A DNA stretch of 64,000 bases from Charina bottae (lineage: Eukaryota; Chordata; Lepidosauria; Squamata; Charinaidae), in NCBI GenBank assembly GCA_023362775.1, contig JALMGJ010000136.1, positions 1-64,000 of the forward strand, read 5' to 3'. Below are positions 9,660 through 19,560 of the stretch, one piece after another. The notes beneath the pieces are model-generated. The model worked only from the letters and a program-made list of their open reading frames with translations, searched no databases and had not been told where the DNA came from. The stretch's first letter is position 1, and every line of letters starts with the position of its first letter. The position numbers and the translations under genes are program-made.

Positions 9660-11126
9660 TCACTTTGATTTATCAATTTTAGGAAATTTAAACAAAGAAC
9701 AGGCACTTAAACAATATGGAAAGCATTGAATACAACAACAAGTTACAAGGATCAGAAATACAATAAAAATAATTCCAACAAACACAGATTTTAACCATCC
9801 AAAAGGGATCCAATTAGTCAATGTGTCCCAAAAGTTCATGAATAGATTATATATCTTCTCCCAGGATCGTCTGGCATTGGACGTAAGGCCAGCAATTTTG
9901 TAAATTTTGTGAACGTCCTCCTCAATTAATCCGGAATTGTTGACATACATACAACAGGAATGGTTCAGCACAATGCAAACTCCGCCTTGTTCCGCCGACA
10001 TGCTATCAAGAACAATTCGATTATCAGTGGCAATTCGAGCTATAGAGTCCACTTCCTCTTGGAGGTCAATAATAGCTTTTCCAGTAATATTCAAATCTGT
10101 CTCTAAAAGCATAGAGAGGTTATGAACAAAATGATCTGTATTAATTTGTTGCAAAAATTGATAGCCTGGCAAAAGTGTACGAGCTAGAAAGTCTCCAACA
10201 TCCGACCAAGATCGTTTATACCGCGCTGGGGCATAAAAGAGTTTGGACTGTATATCCTTATGCATGGCAACAGGAGTTACATAGTGAGCAAGAGTACATG
10301 ATCCTTTCCAACTTCCTGGTATAATTTTAAATCCTCCTTTTCCACACACCCAAAAATAACCTGGAGGGGCAATAGTACCATACACATGGGTTACCATTGG
10401 TTTTATCACTGTCCCTTTAAAAGGGCAGTGCGGATTTAATTTATTTATATTACTAAACTGCTTATTAAACATGCCACTGTAGTTAGTGCACTGAGCAACC
10501 CTCCAGATTTGACTGCATATATCTATCCAAGGAGTAACGAAAAGCTCCGTAGATTTGTTAGCACGAAGATCACATATCTCTTCTTTTGTCTTTCCCACTC
10601 GTCCCCACCGCCCATAAGGATCAATGGGGGATTCGAAATACCAGGAAATATATCCAGGAAAGTAAAATGTATCCCGTGGACATTGTTCAATGGAAACATT
10701 GTCCCCGTGGACAAACCACTGGTCTTCCTCCAATTGCATAATCAATTTTGGATCATGGGATAAAACTTTAGATAAAAACCCCACGTTAACCAAACCATTT
10801 AATTGAAAAATCACAACTTCAGGGGGAAAGACAAATTGTCCAGTGACAGTTCTTATTGGAAGATGTGGACCATTGTGCCTGCCTACAGTTGCTCGTGAAG
10901 TAAGCCAAGTGGACATGTTAATAGGGAGGAAATAACCATGTACTCCATCATACAAAGATTTTTCCTTTTGATGACAAAACCAACAATCAGTCATATTTGT
11001 GGCTTTTTGAACAAATGATGTCACCTTATACCAATAATTGGTTTCCCATTTCTTATTATAACTAGGATAGATCCATAATATAACTATTAATAAACAATAT
11101 ATTGTTGTTAGTTTATGCAAAGCCAT
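9660..11126 (-). CDS. env: ERV envelope glycoprotein (env)
   Basis: 488 codons, intact. A signal peptide is likely (hydrophobic residues about 5-20). The surface subunit has a CWFC motif at 48-51 (the CxxC used for SU-TM disulfide exchange in gamma-type envelopes) and several N-glycosylation sites. 'GYFWVCGKGG' at 256-265 resembles the conserved YWVCG block. A furin-type RYKR is at 302-305. The transmembrane subunit has heptad-like sequence, then an immunosuppressive-domain-like stretch ending in a CX6CC motif (C384, C391, C392), a membrane anchor at about 446-466 and a cysteine-rich short tail. The surface subunit is rather short (about 305 aa). It starts 413 nt after the pol stop and would be expressed from a spliced RNA. 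No inactivating change is visible. Confidence 0.93.
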   Translation of the reverse strand: MALHKLTTIYCLLIVILWIYPSYNKKWETNYWYKVTSFVQKATNMTDCWFCHQKEKSLYDGVHGYFLPINMSTWLTSRATVGRHNGPHLPIRTVTGQFVFPPEVVIFQLNGLVNVGFLSKVLSHDPKLIMQLEEDQWFVHGDNVSIEQCPRDTFYFPGYISWYFESPIDPYGRWGRVGKTKEEICDLRANKSTELFVTPWIDICSQIWRVAQCTNYSGMFNKQFSNINKLNPHCPFKGTVIKPMVTHVYGTIAPPGYFWVCGKGGFKIIPGSWKGSCTLAHYVTPVAMHKDIQSKLFYAPARYKRSWSDVGDFLARTLLPGYQFLQQINTDHFVHNLSMLLETDLNITGKAIIDLQEEVDSIARIATDNRIVLDSMSAEQGGVCIVLNHSCCMYVNNSGLIEEDVHKIYKIAGLTSNARRSWEKIYNLFMNFWDTLTNWIPFGWLKSVFVGIIFIVFLILVTCCCIQCFPYCLSACSLFKFPKIDKSK

Positions 11127-11201
11127 ATTAATTAGAAAATGTTAAGATTAGTGTAGAACAAAATTCAAATAAAGTATGTATAATAGTTAAATGATAAAAT
11201 A

Positions 11202-11402
11202 TTACAAAAATCTCACGGTTTGTAAATCAATATTCTCTATGTTCATGGGTAGGACTTCAGAAGTTATTACTGGCATTATTTGCAACTTCCCATTCCTATT
11301 TCTTTTCTGCGTTATCACCAAAACTTTGATTCTTCTCCTGGGATCCCCTGGGATCCTAATAGGAATTGCTGTGATGGATACCGGTCTGGATTCACTTCCC
11401 AT
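11202..11402 (-). other. Small open frame between pol and env
   Basis: 66 codons on the ERV sense strand in the 413-nt pol-env gap. It begins MG and is rich in arginine and lysine ('RIPGDPRRRIKV'). I recognise no family. It may be chance or part of the env leader. Confidence 0.25.
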
Positions 11403-11539
11403 AAAATCAATCTTTTCCTGTTAAACATTACAAATAATTATTATATGACAAAAGAAAATCTCATAGATGAGTTTATGGATAAATCAATGTATATTTCTGG
11501 AATAAACATCTGGTTTCAGCTCCTAAAAGAAAAGAAGAA

Positions 11540-14500
11540 TTACGCATGCGCATCATCAGAAACAGGCTTTATTTGACTACGGTGCACCCATTTTTGATTA
11601 CTTAAAAGATAACTTACTGGTGGAACACATTTCAAAATAACAAAAGGTCCTTTGTATCGTGGCGCCAAAGTGTGTTCTTTTTTCCCCAAACTTCTGTACA
11701 TAACTTGAGATCCTATAGGTAAACATTCAACTGTATTTACCAATCCTTTATGTTTCTTTTCAATTTCTTGTCGTACAGTCTCTCGGGTTTCTTCTCTATC
11801 TTTTAACACATTAAACCATTGTTGTTCCATTTCACCTTGGACCCATAATGATGGAAATCCCAATTCCATCTGTGTACCAAACAAAATTTCATATGGACTC
11901 ATCCCCAATCCACTAATAGGGGAACTCCTTAAAGCTGCTAAAACTGTTGGCAATCGTTCATCCCAATCTTTTCCATTTGCTTTTACTAATTTTCTTAATA
12001 ATTCTTTAATTTTTCCATTACATCGTTCTACTTTTCCTGAACTTGTCGGCCTGTAACTAATATGCAGTTTTCTATGAATCCCCAATGCATCAGTCATTTT
12101 TCCTATTACTTCCGACACAAAAGCTGATCCTCTGTCGCTACTTAAGATTCTTGGGGTACCGAACCTACAAAAGAGGTCCTGGTACAATTTCTTAGCTGTA
12201 ATCACTGCTCCATTATTCCTAGTAGGAAAAGCTTCCGGCCATCCACTAAATCCATCAATTGCTACTAACAAATATTTATTCCCTCTCTGCGTTACAGGGA
12301 GCTTGTCAATATAATCAATGTATAACACTGCCCATGGGTCAAATTGCCTTTGAGGCAAAATGGGAATTTGTGGTTGGGAATAATCCCGTTTTTCAAAAAG
12401 ACAAATTGGACAATTATCAATAATATGAGAAATAAGTGGACGATGTTTATTTGTGAGTCCCCATCGTTTTCCTCTATGGAGGATTTTCTCTATACCCTCA
12501 TGCCCTATAGCATGTAAATCAAAAACAAGATCTTCCACTTCAGATTTTAGAGCAGTAACAGCAGCAGAGGAAGTGGAATGGACTAAAGCATCCACAGCCC
12601 TATTCAAATCAACTGCCCATGAAGTTCCAGACTTTTGATGTGCCTTGATCCAGTAAACTGTAATCTGTATTTTTGGAATCAGGCCATGAATACGTTGCCA
12701 CTCTTCAGATTGTTTCAATGGTCCCCCTAAACTATTAGTCCAACCATCTTTCTTCCAAAAAGGTAAAAATTCTGTTAGGGCTTGATAGAGATACCAACTA
12801 TCTGTTAATACATGTAAAGTATTTAAACCTAAAGCATCAACTCTTTCTAAAAGAATTCGCAGAGCCACAACTTCAGCTTCCTGAGCACTTTTAGCTTGCA
12901 ATTCATGTCTAAAAGTTTCACCAGAGGTAGAAACTCCTGCGGCTGCTGTGAATCTTTGGTTGGCATCCCACCAGGATCCTCCATCAATAGCCCAAAATTG
13001 AAAACTGGGTTGGCTAGGAGGGATAACTCCACATTGAACTAATGGTGACACATCTTCCCCTGGACAAGAACAAAAAGAATCACCTATTCCCATTAAACTA
13101 ACTAAAGGGTCAGGGGAAGATAGGGTTTCAAAATCATAGCCTTTGAGGCGGAGGTATAAAAGCCACTGAGCAAGTTTTGTGTTGCTGACATGGGGGAAAT
13201 GTTTACCTTGCAAAATATATTTTAAAGAACCATGAGTAGATTGAACAATAACATGTTGCCATCCTATAGAACTCTCAAAATATTGTAATGCCCACAATAC
13301 GCAACATGCACTGGATTCACATTCATTGTATCTCCTTTCTGGACCTCCACGTTTCCTAGATGCTAAACCAACAAGTACATATTTATTATTAACATCTTTC
13401 TGAAATAGAGAGGCAGAAAAAGCCTCAGGTGTCCATGAGGGTCTTAAGAAAAAAGGACGACCAGGATCTGGAGGGTGTAACTTGATAGACCGCCTAACCC
13501 ACAGTTTTAATTTTTCCAGACGGTGTGTAAGATCATCAGACCACTCCCAAGATACATTTTTCTTTAATAGACGATAAAAAGGAGCAGTCAAGTCAGCATA
13601 ATTAGGAATGTGATCGCGAACAAAACCAAAAGCTCCTAAAAGAGTTCGCATAGAATTAACATCAGTAGGTACAGGCATAGAACAAAGAGCATGAGCTCTC
13701 TGTTCATCTATTTCACAGAGACCTTGATCAATTGTTAAACCTAAAAACTTTACTCTGGGTTTCACTAGTTGAGCTTTCTCAAGATTTACTTTAAAACCAG
13801 TATCACGGATCAAATGTAAGATCCGCAGAGTACGTTCCTTTACTTCTTCCTCCTCTTCACCTTGAATTAAAATATCATCAACATAAGAGTAAACATAAGC
13901 ATGGTCATTCTCAGGTAATGTTTGCAACATTTCTCTTACATATTTATGTGCAATAGCAGGTGAATTATGAAATCCTTGGGGAACACGGCAAAAGGTATAC
14001 TGTTTTTCCCCATATGTAAAAGCAAAACGTGGTTTGCTATCTTCAGATAAAGGTAAAGCAAAGAAACAGTTAGCTAAATCAATTACACTAAAATATTTAG
14101 AAGTAGGCAAAATTTGTGTCTTTAAATCAGTAATACTAGCAACAATAGGGGCCATCAAAGGAGTTACTTTATTAATTCTCCTAAAATCAACTACCATTCG
14201 GTATGTTTTCCCATCTGATTTTAAAACAGGCCAAACAGGACTATTAAAAGAACTTCTTGTCTCTTCTATAATACCTTCATCTAAAAGACCTTCAATAACT
14301 GGTTTAAGACCTTTAATAGCATCTGGATTCAAAGCATATTGTCGCTGGGGAGATACAGGAGGACCTATTATGTCTATCATAGCAGAGACATGTTTCCCAG
14401 CTTGATACTTATTTGTCTGGTGGACTCCTGGGACTTGTTCCTTCCACCATTCCAAATTATCCTTAGAGTTTTCCTTTATCTTTACAGAATAAATTTTTCC

Positions 14501-14893
14501 TTTAAGGGGAGTTGACTGGAAAAGATACCCATTTGGGGTAAACCAGAATCCTTTATTAAAGAAAGACATCCCTAGGATGAGATTCTCATTACTCTCCTTA
14601 TCCCATAATCCTTTAATCAAAGTTCTGTTGCCTTGGATATTTAAATAAAAAGATAAAATCGGAATAAGTCTAGGCTTACCCCAATAGCCTGTTACAGTCA
14701 TATGCCCTACGCGCCGGGCTCCTGGCGGCCAAAATTTAACTATACAATCAGTAGCACCAGGATCCAAAAGGGCACAATGTTCTTTAAAAGAATCATCTTG
14801 TACAAAATAAAAAGACCTATTATCATCTGGGACCCCTATAACTTTTCCCAGCGGTTTAAAATAATTTAGGGGTCCTATACCCGCCGGGCGACC
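11540..14893 (-). CDS. pol: ERV pro-pol (protease, RT, RNase H, integrase)
   Basis: The frame is open from the codon after the gag TAG (14891-14893) to the stop at 11540; the first ATG is at 14765-14767 and gives 1075 codons. Numbered from that ATG: protease active site D-P-G-A at 2-5 (usually D-S/T-G-A); RT with D230, 'PQGFHNSP' at 263-270 and YVDD at 295-298; RNase H with D594, E630/E632, D656 and D726; integrase zinc region with H756 and C786/C789, then D818, D878 and E914 (D,D35E spacing between the last two). It shares gag's frame and is separated from it by a single TAG, so it is most simply made by stop-codon readthrough, as in gammaretroviruses. The DPGA protease signature is the one oddity. 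Confidence 0.93.
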   Translation of the reverse strand, partial: GRPAGIGPLNYFKPLGKVIGVPDDNRSFYFVQDDSFKEHCALLDPGATDCIVKFWPPGARRVGHMTVTGYWGKPRLIPILSFYLNIQGNRTLIKGLWDKESNENLILGMSFFNKGFWFTPNGYLFQSTPLKGKIYSVKIKENSKDNLEWWKEQVPGVHQTNKYQAGKHVSAMIDIIGPPVSPQRQYALNPDAIKGLKPVIEGLLDEGIIEETRSSFNSPVWPVLKSDGKTYRMVVDFRRINKVTPLMAPIVASITDLKTQILPTSKYFSVIDLANCFFALPLSEDSKPRFAFTYGEKQYTFCRVPQGFHNSPAIAHKYVREMLQTLPENDHAYVYSYVDDILIQGEEEEEVKERTLRILHLIRDTGFKVNLEKAQLVKPRVKFLGLTIDQGLCEIDEQRAHALCSMPVPTDVNSMRTLLGAFGFVRDHIPNYADLTAPFYRLLKKNVSWEWSDDLTHRLEKLKLWVRRSIKLHPPDPGRPFFLRPSWTPEAFSASLFQKDVNNKYVLVGLASRKRGGPERRYNECESSACCVLWALQYFESSIGWQHVIVQSTHGSLKYILQGKHFPHVSNTKLAQWLLYLRLKGYDFETLSSPDPLVSLMGIGDSFCSCPGEDVSPLVQCGVIPPSQPSFQFWAIDGGSWWDANQRFTAAAGVSTSGETFRHELQAKSAQEAEVVALRILLERVDALGLNTLHVLTDSWYLYQALTEFLPFWKKDGWTNSLGGPLKQSEEWQRIHGLIPKIQITVYWIKAHQKSGTSWAVDLNRAVDALVHSTSSAAVTALKSEVEDLVFDLHAIGHEGIEKILHRGKRWGLTNKHRPLISHIIDNCPICLFEKRDYSQPQIPILPQRQFDPWAVLYIDYIDKLPVTQRGNKYLLVAIDGFSGWPEAFPTRNNGAVITAKKLYQDLFCRFGTPRILSSDRGSAFVSEVIGKMTDALGIHRKLHISYRPTSSGKVERCNGKIKELLRKLVKANGKDWDERLPTVLAALRSSPISGLGMSPYEILFGTQMELGFPSLWVQGEMEQQWFNVLKDREETRETVRQEIEKKHKGLVNTVECLPIGSQVMYRSLGKKEHTLAPRYKGPFVILKCVPPVSYLLSNQKWVHRSQIKPVSDDAHA

Positions 14894-16675
14894 CTAGTCT
14901 ATAGGTCCCTGGAGAGTCGTTTTCAGTTCCCTAATTTCCTGTAGAAGTTCCTCATATGGAGGAGCAGAAGGAAGAGTTTGAGAATCCTGACCATTAATCT
15001 TTGCTTCTGCCTTCATATCTAATTTTGATGTAAAATCTTTTGACCCTACTCTTTCACTTTGTGATTTTCCTTGATTGTCTGGTGATTTAGAAGACTCATA
15101 GGATGCTAATATTTTGATAAGTTCTTCTGTGGGCTTCCCATGTATCATATTAAAAGGAAGCCCCTTTTGTCCGAGTAACCTCCATACTACTGTTCTTGTA
15201 CTATCAGTCTGTAAAGAATTTTGACCTCCTATTCCTTTATTATTGAACTGAGTCCCTTTGTAGTTAGACCTTGCCATTGGTCTTCCTGTAACTTCATTAA
15301 TTTGAGCTTTTCTTCCTTTATCCTTTTCTTCAACATCTTTTTTACATACAATATTAACTTGCTTCTTAGCTAGTTTTAGAGTTTGTAACAATTCTCTAGA
15401 ATCTCTTGGCCAATCTGGTTGTTGAATTCCAATAGCCTGCCTTAATTGAGGAACTAATCCATCAACCATCATCCTCAATGTACTATTATCTTGTAGTGTC
15501 TCTGTTAAACTTTCACTAGTAATATTTTCTTCTGGTAAATCATCAGGGGGTAAATACAGTCCAGCTAAATATAATCCTGTAATGAACCTTTTAACAAAAT
15601 GTTCAGGACTTTCTCCTGAGTGTTGTGTCCAGTTCATTACTATTCTTCGGGCTCCTGTTAAATCTGTTTCTTCTATAAAATTTTTCAAAACTATTAAACA
15701 AGGCTCATTCTCCAGGCTCTGACTGAAGTTCATTGTTTCGGCATACATTCTAAAAAGCCTGTGTACTTCAGAAGTTATCAAGCCCTCTTTATCAATTTCT
15801 AGAGCCAAATTAGTAGCCCACACAATTGGTTCTCTTATGGGTCCTAATTTTCCTTTTAATTCTCTTAATTCTCCTGTGGATACTGGATCATAAGAAATTT
15901 GGTGTTTAAAACCCCTTCCAGTATCTGCACTAATAGAAATTTTCTTTACAGCAGATACATGTGCCCCAAATGGACCGCAACATGGATTAGCATAGTATTC
16001 AGGTTCGTCACAATAAGCTGTATCGAACCCTGCACATGGGTCGTATGCATTTGTACATAAGACCCGCCCTTGTCTATTCTTAACAGCTGCAACTTTACTA
16101 GTCAGTTGTGCTAAACTTTGCATTTTAATTTTCATCTCTTGTAACTGTCTATTTTGTTCTTCCATAATTTGTTTCATTTCTCTGACAGCTTCAGATTTCT
16201 CCAACACTTGTTCTAAAGCTTGTCTATATTGGATATTTTTCTCCTCCAATTCCCCATCTTTCTTTTCTATTTCTTCCTGCATCATCATTAACATGTTTCT
16301 AGTGTCCTCAACACCTTCCACAATAGCTTTAATGGTGCAGTCTAAATAGACTGTTGTTGCCTTTGTAAGATCCTCATTTTTATTCTCTTCCCTATTAACA
16401 ATAGGATATGAATTTCTATATATTGTAGCCTTTACTTTTTTAAGTGAATCCTTTCCTCCCCCTTTAATTATTTCCATTAATTCTTTCTTCCCTTGTTCTA
16501 ACATTTCCGTTACCTCTCGAGTCCCAGTTAACTCTTGCTGAACACCATGGAGCATGTCATCATAACAACTAACTTGTGCCTCACTATCGAGAGGTAGAAC
16601 CCAAGTAGTTTGTCTCCTCTCTTTCTGTTCTTTTTCTTTATCTTTCTTTTTCCCCAACAAGAATCCACTTGCCAT
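14894..16675 (-). CDS. gag: ERV gag polyprotein
   Basis: 593 codons ending in TAG at 14894-14896, directly followed in frame by pol. Basic N-terminus (residues 8-21) without a myristoylation-type MG start. Long coiled-coil-like stretch at about 125-200. A cysteine-rich segment lies at about 207-233. A major-homology-region-like block QxxxESPxxFxxRF is at 351-364, of gammaretroviral style. A PSAP late-domain motif is at 569-572, unusually near the C-terminus. I find no CCHC zinc knuckle in the basic region at about 440-500, whereas most orthoretroviral gags have one. The frame is intact. Confidence 0.9.
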   Translation of the reverse strand: MASGFLLGKKKDKEKEQKERRQTTWVLPLDSEAQVSCYDDMLHGVQQELTGTREVTEMLEQGKKELMEIIKGGGKDSLKKVKATIYRNSYPIVNREENKNEDLTKATTVYLDCTIKAIVEGVEDTRNMLMMMQEEIEKKDGELEEKNIQYRQALEQVLEKSEAVREMKQIMEEQNRQLQEMKIKMQSLAQLTSKVAAVKNRQGRVLCTNAYDPCAGFDTAYCDEPEYYANPCCGPFGAHVSAVKKISISADTGRGFKHQISYDPVSTGELRELKGKLGPIREPIVWATNLALEIDKEGLITSEVHRLFRMYAETMNFSQSLENEPCLIVLKNFIEETDLTGARRIVMNWTQHSGESPEHFVKRFITGLYLAGLYLPPDDLPEENITSESLTETLQDNSTLRMMVDGLVPQLRQAIGIQQPDWPRDSRELLQTLKLAKKQVNIVCKKDVEEKDKGRKAQINEVTGRPMARSNYKGTQFNNKGIGGQNSLQTDSTRTVVWRLLGQKGLPFNMIHGKPTEELIKILASYESSKSPDNQGKSQSERVGSKDFTSKLDMKAEAKINGQDSQTLPSAPPYEELLQEIRELKTTLQGPID

Positions 16676-17437
16676 TGTAAAGTTTTATAACTCTCAATAT
16701 ATTTTCTCAAAAATTTAAAAGTCCTAGTTTAATAGACTTCCCTCCTAATTATCAACCCAAATAATAGCAATGCCCAACATAAACACAATGATTACAAAAC
16801 TCCGAGAAATATAGCAGCATCCACAGAAGAAAATAATCACAATTCTCATATATTCAAGAAGGCTTAGCTCATAGACAAACACACTTTCTTTCACTCTCTT
16901 GGCATACAATAGAAAAGACTCACAGAACTATCCTTCACACTTCTTCTCTCAATCACAATCTTCACACTCCCTTTTTACACACACCTTTTACACACCACAA
17001 TTCACACAATAAACACACTATAACCAATCTTCAATTATTATTATGTCACAGGGGGTGTTACAGTCACTGTGATACGGAAAACAATCACAGCAGTGAAAGC
17101 AGCAACAACACAAAGTAATGCAATTGCAGTCACAAAACCAGCACATCTTAAATAAGGTAAAAATAAGTTCTATTCACTCTTACTTTTCATACTGTGGCTT
17201 AATGAGGTATATACAGTTTAAAACAGAAGACATACACATAGACAAGTAAAAAACACACAAATACACAAATACAGAAAATATTTTACTGCGTCTTTAATCT
17301 GTCTCTACCTCCACAGAAACCAAGGCTCTGATCATAAATCAGTGCGCGCAGCCCCGGATGTCTGCCAGGCAACACAGATCAAAGAGTCAGCTCTCTATCC
17401 TAATTTTGCCTTTAAATTCTGTCCGAATGCAAACCAA
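16676..17437 (-). promoter_or_regulatory. ERV leader (untranslated)
   Basis: 762 nt between primer site and gag start, A/C-rich on the plus strand, with no long frame. The packaging signal and the splice donor for env would be expected here, but I could not pin either down. Confidence 0.6.
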
Positions 17438-17457
17438 GAACCCTGCTCGCTGCGCCA
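17438..17457 (-). promoter_or_regulatory. ERV primer-binding site, tRNA-Ser
   Basis: The plus-strand 20 nt beginning 'gaaccctgctcg' and ending 'gcgcca' equal, as far as I recall the family, the 3' end of a tRNA-Ser (UGA/CGA class). On the proviral strand it is therefore the complementary primer site. It sits four bases from the LTR edge. Confidence 0.85.
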
Positions 17458-17461
17458 ATTA

Positions 17462-18312
17462 TGTCATAAAATCCACTTTAATGAGTACAACTTACTCCAT
17501 GTAAAGTTTCAACAATAGTTCTTTTATTCTTGTGTTATTCGGAGAGAAAGCAAAGCAGTTATTGAATTACAAATAACAAATGATAAATGAAAAATAAATG
17601 AATAAGATTCTCTAGAGCTTGTTACAATATTATACTAGGTTAACCATCAATTAAACCTTAATAACTATGCCTCATTAGGCTATCCAAGTTGCTATTCGCA
17701 TTCACCTCATCAAAAGTTTCTCAAGTTTCTCAAAGTTTCTCTGTGTATCTTCATTGATACCTGCAACAGTTACCGGACTTAGTATCTAAACCTAGATACT
17801 TACATTCACTCCTAATAGTTGGCCAGACGTATTAGAGTGAGTTGGGAGTCAGACATTCAGGGCGTCCCCTGTTCCCTGTGGAAAGTCTCGCACCTCAAAA
17901 TCTCCATTGCATGTCATCCTTCTTTTATACCTGACTGTGTTAAATCCAACACTTTACAGTCAGTGTCAGAACTATACGTCAGAACTATACACGTCAGTGT
18001 CCGTTCTAACCTGGTTCTGAACTTGTTGTTTTGCAAAGACCTGACATGCCTTATTCATCATGTTCTTCTTATCTTGTCTGGTACCTCCGTCCACTCACTG
18101 TCTGTTCCAAATGTTATCTTGTTGTTTGGTACCATGCACACACCTCATACATTCCTCATTTCGTACATTCCAGCAACTTGAACACCCTAACGAGGTCATA
18201 AACAGGACAAGCATGGCTACTAACTGGTTCTATTAAAACTATGATTTTATACATATTTAGGTTTATATATATATAGACTTAATATATATATTCAATATAA
18301 AATTTCATTACA
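17462..18312 (-). repeat. ERV 5' LTR
   Basis: 851 bp, the partner of 8766-9616, with the same TATA box (plus positions about 17920-17931) and polyadenylation signal (17523-17528). One mismatch seen between the two. The right flank carries CCTA (18313-18316). Confidence 0.97.
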
Positions 18313-18399
18313 CCTAATGCAAGGTGGGCTAGTGGGCATCGTGAATGGGCAAAGTCTTTCCTAACGAGCTGCTCTCTTTTCTCCCTCCTTCCTTTTCAG

Positions 18400-18499
18400 A
18401 AGACTCCCAGGGCTGTTCTTGATTCTCCTGGCCATCCTCCTTGCGGCAGTACTTTGGTTTATAGCTGCAGGACACTTCAGACAGCACTGTGTAGTGTAA
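18400..18499 (+). CDS. Copy A, terminal transmembrane exon, truncated by a solo LTR
   Basis: Acceptor 'ctccttccttttcag', entered in phase 2. It encodes a hydrophobic segment ('LFLILLAILLAAVLWFIAA') followed by GHFRQHCVV and a stop. The stop lies inside a solo LTR that begins at 18495. Across the 4-bp GTAG duplication the original frame would have continued eight more codons to a TGA at 18977-18979, matching copy B in length. The insertion therefore replaced the end of the lumenal or extracellular tail. Homologous to 60274-60397. The coding part differs at about a third of positions while the downstream non-coding sequence is nearly identical. Confidence 0.6.
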
Positions 18500-18953
18500 G
18501 GCCCCTGCTTACACTGTTTTACCCAAGTTCCTGAAGTTACCAATAACAGTCTTGAGTTGAGGCTTGGAGATATAAAATAACAGCATTTATTTTGGCCAAG
18601 ACAAAGCTGGGTGGAGGTCTCCACAGACATCATGACAGTGAAATGTCTGGGAAGATCCACACACACATCACAAGTTCAGTACTTATATAGGTTTTGCAAA
18701 GCTCAGTAAGAAAGCATAATGAACTCTCCTCCTAGTCAGAGGGCAAGGTTCCTGAATCTGCATTGCTAGCAATAAGCATCCTAGAAACCTCCAGGGGCAG
18801 TCTGCATGTTTCCTGGTATTCTAAACAATCCTTGCTGAGCGTTATCTCCCTAGAGACAGCAGCAAGGTCCCTGCGTCTCCTCTCACCTAGTTTCTAACAG
18901 GAAGCAGTTTCCAAAAGCAAGATGGTGTTGGTTAAGCTAAGCTAACCCTTACA
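18495..18953 (-). mobile_element. Solo LTR inside the last exon of copy A
   Basis: 459 bp, ends TGTAAGG...CCTTACA, perfect 4-bp duplication GTAG (18491-18494, 18954-18957). Absent from copy B at 60370. The orientation call is weak (AATAAA-like on the minus strand near 18580). Confidence 0.85.
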
Positions 18954-18969
18954 GTAGTTACAAAGCGCC

Positions 18970-19480
18970 TTGGAATTTACTGACTCTGCGGGGCCAGACA
19001 GAAAAGCTCCAGTTAGCTTTTATCAGCGATCTTGTCCAATGGAGTCTTTGGTGCTCTCTGAGCTCAGTGGTTTGCCTGCAGACGTTTCGTTACCCGACAA
19101 GGTAACACCATCAGTGCCAGGGAGTGTGGGGTTTCCTCCCTGTTTATATACAGTAGCATACCCAGCCAGTGGGGGTGGGGGGGTGGGGGTGGGTTTTTTC
19201 CTTGGTAGTTCCTTGATGAGGGTATTGTTTTCTGCTTGACTGCTTGCCTGGTGTTAATTCCTGCTGATCTGGGTGTCGGCTGCTGGAGAGGATGTGTTCT
19301 GGTCTCTTTGCTTCTTTCTTAGCTCTTTGGAATGGTGTGTAAATGTGGTTTGTCTCTATGTGTCTATTGATGGCTGGTGAGATGCTCAACCTGTGAGCAT
19401 CCCAGACCAAGCCAGATCCAAAAACGCCAAGATTGGAATTCTTGGAAGCTTGGCACTCAAGCTTGATCAGCCATCAATAG
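18970..19480 (-). mobile_element. PLE 3' end plus head-to-head inverted fragment
   Basis: From about 19035 the PLE terminal repeat and 3' coding end on the minus strand, the same insertion as at 60440 onward in copy B. At about 19390 it switches to a plus-strand PLE piece ('tgtgagcatcccagaccaagcc', to 19480), giving an inverted pair. Confidence 0.7.
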
Positions 19481-19483
19481 ACA

Positions 19484-19560
19484 ATGTATAGTCGAAGGCT
19501 TTCACGGCTGGAATCCGGTGGTTGTTGTGGGTTTTCCGGGCTGTGTGGCCGTGTTCCCAT
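19484..19560 (-). mobile_element. PLE terminal fragment, second subfamily
   Basis: 'gtcgaaggctttcacggc' and 'ttccgggctgtgtggccgtgtt' match the outer part of the foldback PLEs at 47586-48411 and 58454-58769. 19561-20000 holds no feature I can name; part is probably interior of the tRNA-Gly ERV that the copia element split. Confidence 0.6.

Larger units (their letters stand above)
8766..18312 (-). mobile_element. Complete endogenous retrovirus, tRNA-Ser primer type
   Basis: A 9547-bp provirus on the minus strand in the order LTR, primer site, gag, in-frame TAG, pro-pol, env, polypurine tract, LTR. The two LTRs are 851 bp each and I see one difference between them (c8846 against g17542). The 4-bp target duplication CCTA lies at 8762-8765 and 18313-18316. 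Copy B near 60185-60215 shows the unoccupied site. gag, pol and env are each open over their expected length. The gag-pol stop arrangement, CX6CC envelope and MHR-like capsid motif point to a gammaretrovirus-like (class I) ERV. Low LTR divergence implies recent insertion. This describes a genomic copy only; no claim about activity. Confidence 0.95.
5630..19480 (+). other. Segmental duplication, copy A (gene tail plus intron)
   Basis: Collinear with copy B (55846-61201). Both begin at 'actcaagaatacaaaagccat', both carry a 41-nt exon, the same non-coding stretch (7080-8760 against 57430-60180) and a transmembrane exon, and both run into the same PLE. Copy A has its own later insertions (solo LTR 6128-6711, ERV 8766-18312, solo LTR 18495-18953). 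Copy B has others. The exons upstream of the 41-nt exon are absent from copy A in this window. Confidence 0.85.
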
